This document shows, piece after piece, positions 33,832 to 38,086 of a DNA stretch of 38,086 nt. The stretch comes from an uncultured Pelagibacteraceae bacterium. GTDB taxonomy: Bacteria > Pseudomonadota > Alphaproteobacteria > Pelagibacterales > Pelagibacteraceae. The notes below the pieces were generated by a model. That model was not told the origin of the DNA. It ran no database searches and was given only the letters and a program-made list of their open reading frames with translations. The stretch is taken from NCBI GenBank assembly GCA_902550285.1, contig CACCYQ010000006.1:1-38086 (forward strand), written 5' to 3'. The position numbers and the translations under genes were made by a program. Numbering within the stretch: the first letter of the stretch is position 1; every line of letters starts with the position of its first letter.

Positions 33832-35249
33832 TAAATAATATTTATTCCTAAAACTATATTAGTGAGAACGGATGGATAAATAAAATATAGTAAAATAAAT
33901 ATAGTTGAAATTAATAACGTGACTTTTAATCCTATTTGGTGGTTTGTATCATATTTTTCTTTAAGTTGATCGAAATAAATAACTTTAATTATTCTCAGAT
34001 AGTAAAATGCAGCAACAACTGTTGATAAAAGACCGATAATTGCTAACCAATACATTGATTTTTCTATTACTGCTAAAAAAATATAAAATTTTGCAAAAAA
34101 ACCTGCCAGTGGAGGAATTCCTGCTAGTGAAAACAAAATTATTAATAATGAAAAAGATAATATTGGATGGTTTTTTGATAAACCTGATAAATCTTCAATA
34201 TTTTCATAATAATATTCATTTCTTCTCATCATTAACAAGCAGCTAAACAAAGCTACATTCATTACTGCATAAATTGTAATATATACTATAGAACTTTGTA
34301 TTCCTGTATTCGTTCCAACTGCCAGGCCTGCTAAGGCATATCCCATATGACCTATCGAGCTATACGCAGCTAATCTTTTAAGATTCTTTTGGCCAATTGC
34401 AGCAACTGAACCAAAAACCATTGATGCAATAGATAAAAAAATAATTATTGGTTGCCATTGATCAATTAAATTAACAAATGGAACATAAAGAAATCTTATA
34501 AATACTGCTAAAGCGGCAATTTTTGGAAGAATAGCGAAAAACAATGTTACTGAAGTTGGTGAACCTTGATAAACATCAGGAGCCCACATGTGAAATGGAA
34601 CAGCTGAAATTTTAAATGAAAGACCAACAAGAATAAAAACTATGCCAAAAGTAATGCCATATTTTGCTTCAAATAAATTGTTTTCTGAAATTAAGTTAAA
34701 ATTTGTTGTACCTGAAAATCCATAAATTAAAGAACATCCATATAAAAGAAGACCAGATGATAATGCACTTAATACAAAAAACTTAATTCCTGATTCAGTA
34801 GAAAAAATATTTTCCCTGTTAAATGATGTTAAAACATATAAAGACATTGCTTGTATTTCTAATCCTAAATAAAATACAATTAAATCATTTGAACTAATCA
34901 TGACCATCATTCCTAAAATTGCACTTAATATCAAAATTGGATATTCAATTTTAAAAATTTTTATAAATTTTAAGTATTTTGATGACGAAAACATTACTAA
35001 AATTCCTGATCCTACAGTTAACATTTTCATAAATGTAGAGAGTGCATCAATTTTATAACTTTGATTAAAAAGATAAGATTCGTTTGCTGATGTTAAGTTA
35101 AAAATTAATGCTAATAAAATTAACAAAGTAACAATAGATAAATTGTATACTAAAGCCGCACTATTTTTTTTAAATACTCCTAAAATAAGAAGTGTCATCA
35201 AAGACAAGCTAATAAATATTTCAGGAAAAATAAGATTTAAATTATTCAT
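33831..35249 (-). CDS. nuoN: NADH-quinone oxidoreductase subunit N
   Basis: NuoN is one of three antiporter-like membrane subunits of respiratory Complex I, contributing to proton pumping. The 472 residues are hydrophobic throughout, with about 14 helices. Family signatures are FYLGLEIQAMSLYVL (with the conserved Glu of the channel), SGIKFFVLSALSSGLLLYG, FKISAVPFHMWAPDVYQGSP (conserved Lys), KNLKRLAAYSSIGHMGYAL and SLAGIPPLAGFFAKFYIF. The YQGSP and SSIGHMGY forms distinguish NuoN from NuoL and NuoM. It overlaps nuoM by 8 bases and birA by 1, the conserved alphaproteobacterial end of the nuo operon leading into birA. Confidence 0.97.
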   Translation of the reverse strand: MNNLNLIFPEIFISLSLMTLLILGVFKKNSAALVYNLSIVTLLILLALIFNLTSANESYLFNQSYKIDALSTFMKMLTVGSGILVMFSSSKYLKFIKIFKIEYPILILSAILGMMVMISSNDLIVFYLGLEIQAMSLYVLTSFNRENIFSTESGIKFFVLSALSSGLLLYGCSLIYGFSGTTNFNLISENNLFEAKYGITFGIVFILVGLSFKISAVPFHMWAPDVYQGSPTSVTLFFAILPKIAALAVFIRFLYVPFVNLIDQWQPIIIFLSIASMVFGSVAAIGQKNLKRLAAYSSIGHMGYALAGLAVGTNTGIQSSIVYITIYAVMNVALFSCLLMMRRNEYYYENIEDLSGLSKNHPILSFSLLIILFSLAGIPPLAGFFAKFYIFLAVIEKSMYWLAIIGLLSTVVAAFYYLRIIKVIYFDQLKEKYDTNHQIGLKVTLLISTIFILLYFIYPSVLTNIVLGINII

Positions 35250-36747
35250 ATGAGGAATTAGTCAAATTCACTTCTAAATTAGAATTGTAAATTTTTAAAA
35301 GATTATTAATTGATACTTCAGTTGTAGATATTAATGGATCAGGATAAAAACCAAAAAAAATTATTGGTATTGCTAAGGACCATAATATTATTATTTCTGA
35401 TTTTTTTAGATCTAAAATATTTTTTAAATTTTCATTAATAAGCTTTCCAAAAATTACTCTTTTATATAACCAAAGCATATATGCGGCTGCTAAAATAACA
35501 CCAAAACTTGCTATTGCTGCAACTAAAAAACTTTTTTGAAATGCACTTAGCAAAATTAAAAATTCACCGATAAAACCACTTGTACCAGGTAAGCCTATAG
35601 CACCTAAAACAAATATCATTAGAACAATTGAATATTTTGGCATAACTGAAACTATACCTCCATAATGATTAATTAAACGTGTGTGCATTCTTTCATAAAT
35701 TACTCCTACAGAAAAAAACAGAGCAGCAGATACAAGTCCATGACTTATCATTTGAAAAATACTTCCTGAAATTCCTTGTTGAGTCATCGTAAATATTCCT
35801 AAAGTAACAAATCCCATATGAGCAACTGAAGAATATGCGATTAGCTTTTTCATATCCTCTTGCATTAAGGCAACAAGTGACGTGTAAATTATCGCAATTA
35901 AACTTAATAAAAAAATTAATGGTATAAAATAATCTGAAGCGCTAGGAAATAGACCTAATGAAAATCTAATAAATCCATAACCTGCCATTTTCAGTAATAT
36001 GGCCGCCAATAAAACTGATCCAGCAGTAGGTGCCTCAACATGTGCATCTGGCAACCATGTATGAACTGGCCACATAGGTGTTTTAACAGCAAATGAACTA
36101 AAAAAAGCTAACCATAATAAATTTTGGTATTTTGTTTCCAAACCAATCTCATAAAGTTTTTCAACATCAGTGGTACCTGTCATCCAGTAAATAGAAATTA
36201 TAGCTATTAACATTAGTACTGATCCAAGTAATGTATATAAAAAAAATTTGAAAGCTGAATAAACTCTTCTTTGACCACCCCATATACCAATTATTAAAAA
36301 CATAGGTATTAAACCACCTTCGAAAAAAAGATAAAATATTATTAAATCTAAAGAACAGAATACTCCTATCATTAAAGTTTCCATTAAAAGTATTGCAATT
36401 AAGAAATCTTTAAGTCTATTTTCAATTGTTGAATTAACAGAAATAACGCAAAGAGGAGTAATAAAAGTTGTTAGTATTATAAATAAGATTGATATACCAT
36501 CAACACCTACCTTGTAGTTAATTAAACCTGGTATCCATTCTCTGTTTTCAACAAATTGAAAATCTGTCGATGTTTTATCAAATATATACCAAAGGTATAA
36601 AGACAATAAAAAATTGGCTAAAGAAATAAATAATGCTACATATTTATTACTTTGATACTTACTTTTATTAGCTTTAACAAAAAATATAAAAAAAGCTCCA
36701 ATTGATGGTAATAAAATTATAGATGATAAGATTGGAAAATTAATCAT
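35242..36747 (-). CDS. nuoM: NADH-quinone oxidoreductase subunit M
   Basis: NuoM is the middle antiporter-like proton-pumping subunit of Complex I. The 501-residue protein has about 14 membrane helices and the signatures GVDGISILFIILTTF, FYLFFEGGLIPMFLIIGIWG (channel Glu), RVYSAFKFFLYTLLGSVLML, KTPMWPVHTWLPDAHVEAPT (conserved Lys and the HTWLPDAHVEAPT block specific to NuoM), SSVAHMGFVTLGIF, and GLPGTSGFIGEFLILL. Length is normal. It overlaps nuoL by 4 bases (ATGA type) and nuoN by 8, so the subunits are translated in step. Confidence 0.97.
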   Translation of the reverse strand: MINFPILSSIILLPSIGAFFIFFVKANKSKYQSNKYVALFISLANFLLSLYLWYIFDKTSTDFQFVENREWIPGLINYKVGVDGISILFIILTTFITPLCVISVNSTIENRLKDFLIAILLMETLMIGVFCSLDLIIFYLFFEGGLIPMFLIIGIWGGQRRVYSAFKFFLYTLLGSVLMLIAIISIYWMTGTTDVEKLYEIGLETKYQNLLWLAFFSSFAVKTPMWPVHTWLPDAHVEAPTAGSVLLAAILLKMAGYGFIRFSLGLFPSASDYFIPLIFLLSLIAIIYTSLVALMQEDMKKLIAYSSVAHMGFVTLGIFTMTQQGISGSIFQMISHGLVSAALFFSVGVIYERMHTRLINHYGGIVSVMPKYSIVLMIFVLGAIGLPGTSGFIGEFLILLSAFQKSFLVAAIASFGVILAAAYMLWLYKRVIFGKLINENLKNILDLKKSEIIILWSLAIPIIFFGFYPDPLISTTEVSINNLLKIYNSNLEVNLTNSSYE

Positions 36748-38086
36748 ATTAAAATAAATAATGTTAAAATTAAAGTAAATCCAATTAGCATAACAAAAGC
36801 ATACTGATATATATAACCTGTTTGAAATTTAACTGCTTTAATTGAAAAAAATTTTATTATTTTTGATATTCCATCAGGTCCTAAACGATCAATCGTATTA
36901 ACATCAATTTTTTTCCAGAGAAATAATCCAAAATTTTTTGCCGGTTTAACAAATATGGAATCATAGATTTCATCAAAGTACCATTTATTTTTTAAAAAAT
37001 TATAAAATGGACGGTTCATATCTACAATTTCTATTAAAATGTTTTTGTTTTTTATAAATAAATAGTACGAAATAGGTATCGAAATTATTACTAAAAAAGG
37101 TGTCAAAAACAAAAACCATATTGGAGGATGCTCATTACTTAATGGTTCAAGAAAGATTATTGAGTCTTTCCAAAAATGGATACTACTATCGCTACCAATT
37201 AGTAATTCTTTAAAAATAAAACCAACTCCTATAGAACCTAGTGCCAAAATAAATAATGGTAACAACATCACGATTGGAGATTCGTGAACTGATTTGATAT
37301 CTGTATCTCTGTTATTGAATCCACCATGAAATGTTTTAAAAATTAGTCTCCACGAATATATAGAAGTTAAAAAAGCTGTAAAAATTCCTATAGTAGAAGC
37401 CCAATAACCTAAGCCACTTCCTTTTAAGTACGCATATTCAATAATTGCATCTTTTGAATAAAAACCAGATAAAAAAGGAAATCCGGTTAAAGCTAATGTA
37501 CCAATAATCATTAATACATAGGTATAAGGAATGCTTTTCCATACTCCCCCCATTTTATTAATATCTTGTTCTTCGTTAAAAGAATGTATTACCGAACCTG
37601 CACCCAAGAATAGCAAAGCTTTAAAAAATGCATGTGTAAATAAATGAAAAATTGCTACATTGTAAGCTCCAACACCTGCTGCAAAGAACATGTAACCAAG
37701 TTGACTACATGTAGAATAAGCAATAATTTTTTTAATATCATTTTGTGCAAGAGCTACACTTGCAGCAAACAATGCTGTGGACATTCCAACAATAGTAATC
37801 ATTGTAAGAGCAAGTGGAGAATACTCATAAATTGGAGAACACCTAACAACTAAAAATACTCCAGCTGTAACCATTGTTGCAGCATGAATTAAAGCAGAAA
37901 CTGGTGTAGGTCCCTCCATTGCATCAGGAAGCCAAGTGTGTAAAAAAATTTGTGCTGACTTTCCCATTGCTCCAATGAATAAAAGTATACAAATTAAATC
38001 TATAGAATTTAACTGAATACCAAGAAATAATATTTTGTTATTAACAAAGTTTGGTATTTGTTGAAAAACTTCATTGTAATTTACTG
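36744..38086 (-). CDS. nuoL: NADH-quinone oxidoreductase subunit L, partial (5' end outside window)
   Basis: The reading frame runs open through the right window edge, so the first Met inside (37967) is not the start. The visible 446 residues begin VNYNEVFQQ and cover the second part of the antiporter domain: LLFIGAMGKSAQIFLHTWLPD, AMEGPTPVSALIHAATMVTAG, AYSTCSQLGYMF, LFTHAFFKALLFLGAGSVIH and GFPFLSGFYSKDAIIE. The C-terminal region, with the long lateral helix that runs along the Complex I membrane arm, follows (about the last 120 residues), then a final helix. MEGPTPVSALIHAATM is the NuoL-specific block. It overlaps nuoM by 4 bases. About 200 N-terminal residues are missing from view. Confidence 0.96.
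   Translation of the reverse strand, partial: VNYNEVFQQIPNFVNNKILFLGIQLNSIDLICILLFIGAMGKSAQIFLHTWLPDAMEGPTPVSALIHAATMVTAGVFLVVRCSPIYEYSPLALTMITIVGMSTALFAASVALAQNDIKKIIAYSTCSQLGYMFFAAGVGAYNVAIFHLFTHAFFKALLFLGAGSVIHSFNEEQDINKMGGVWKSIPYTYVLMIIGTLALTGFPFLSGFYSKDAIIEYAYLKGSGLGYWASTIGIFTAFLTSIYSWRLIFKTFHGGFNNRDTDIKSVHESPIVMLLPLFILALGSIGVGFIFKELLIGSDSSIHFWKDSIIFLEPLSNEHPPIWFLFLTPFLVIISIPISYYLFIKNKNILIEIVDMNRPFYNFLKNKWYFDEIYDSIFVKPAKNFGLFLWKKIDVNTIDRLGPDGISKIIKFFSIKAVKFQTGYIYQYAFVMLIGFTLILTLFILI

Noticed and set aside
37967..37967. Start of nuoL at the ATG at 37967
   Set aside because: The frame stays open to the window edge and the upstream residues (NYNEVF, LLFIGA) are typical NuoL, so this Met is internal and the gene is truncated by the window.
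1..38086. CRISPR arrays, insertion sequences, prophage, tRNA or rRNA genes, or a novel defence or biosynthetic system
   Set aside because: No regularly spaced repeats, transposase-like frames, tRNA-like cloverleaf sequences or unexplained gene clusters were seen; every long frame belongs to a recognisable core family.

Overview
The window is a dense, very AT-rich stretch of chromosomal core genome from a streamlined alphaproteobacterium. A marine SAR11/Pelagibacterales-like lineage is the best guess. Three things support this: (i) gene order follows the classic alphaproteobacterial arrangement (nuo end-birA-coaX-rnj-proS-lolCD-dnaE-rpsB-tsf-frr-uppS-cdsA-dxr-bamA-lpx, and tpiA-secG-pyrG-kdsA-eno-ftsB); (ii) a textbook alphaproteobacterial LexA operator (direct repeat GAAC-N7-GAAC) lies upstream of lexA; (iii) by my gene boundaries only about 0.4 kb of the 38 kb is intergenic, and many genes overlap by 1 or 4 bases. 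The lineage below class level is inference; no 16S or marker search was possible.

Layout. Block 1 (1-5042, minus strand): tpiA, secG, pyrG, kdsA, eno and the start of an ftsB-like gene, covering glycolysis, protein export, CTP supply, Kdo synthesis and cell division. Block 2 (5101-12526, plus strand): a PpiD/SurA_N-type membrane chaperone, then trpE-trpG-trpD-trpC (chorismate to indole-glycerol phosphate), then lexA under its own SOS operator, then gltX. gltX runs convergently into lpxB with an 18-base overlap. Block 3 (12509-24162, minus strand): rpsB-tsf-frr (translation), uppS-cdsA-dxr (isoprenoid and lipid precursors), bamA-skp (outer-membrane protein assembly), then fabZ-lpxD-lpxA-lpxI-lpxB (lipid A). 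Block 4 (24289-38086, minus strand): the end of nuoL, nuoM, nuoN (proton-pumping Complex I subunits), birA, coaX, rnj, proS, the lipoprotein exporter lolC-lolD, and dnaE.

The genes fit together as envelope biogenesis (lipid A with its Kdo and acyl supply, Bam, Lol, Skp, undecaprenyl carrier) plus translation, replication and respiration. Compared with the usual alphaproteobacterial order, several genes are missing from their expected places (pyrH, rseP, moaC/moeA/comEC, gltA), and fabZ and lpxD are swapped. I found no phage, transposon, CRISPR, tRNA, rRNA or evident novel multi-gene system. The most interesting signals are in the few intergenic gaps: a possible leaderless pyrG promoter next to an unusually GC-rich start of coding sequence, a possibly pseudoknotted rpsB leader, the SOS operator, and a symmetrical divergent promoter. 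Long A/T homopolymers inside skp and birA are also worth checking.
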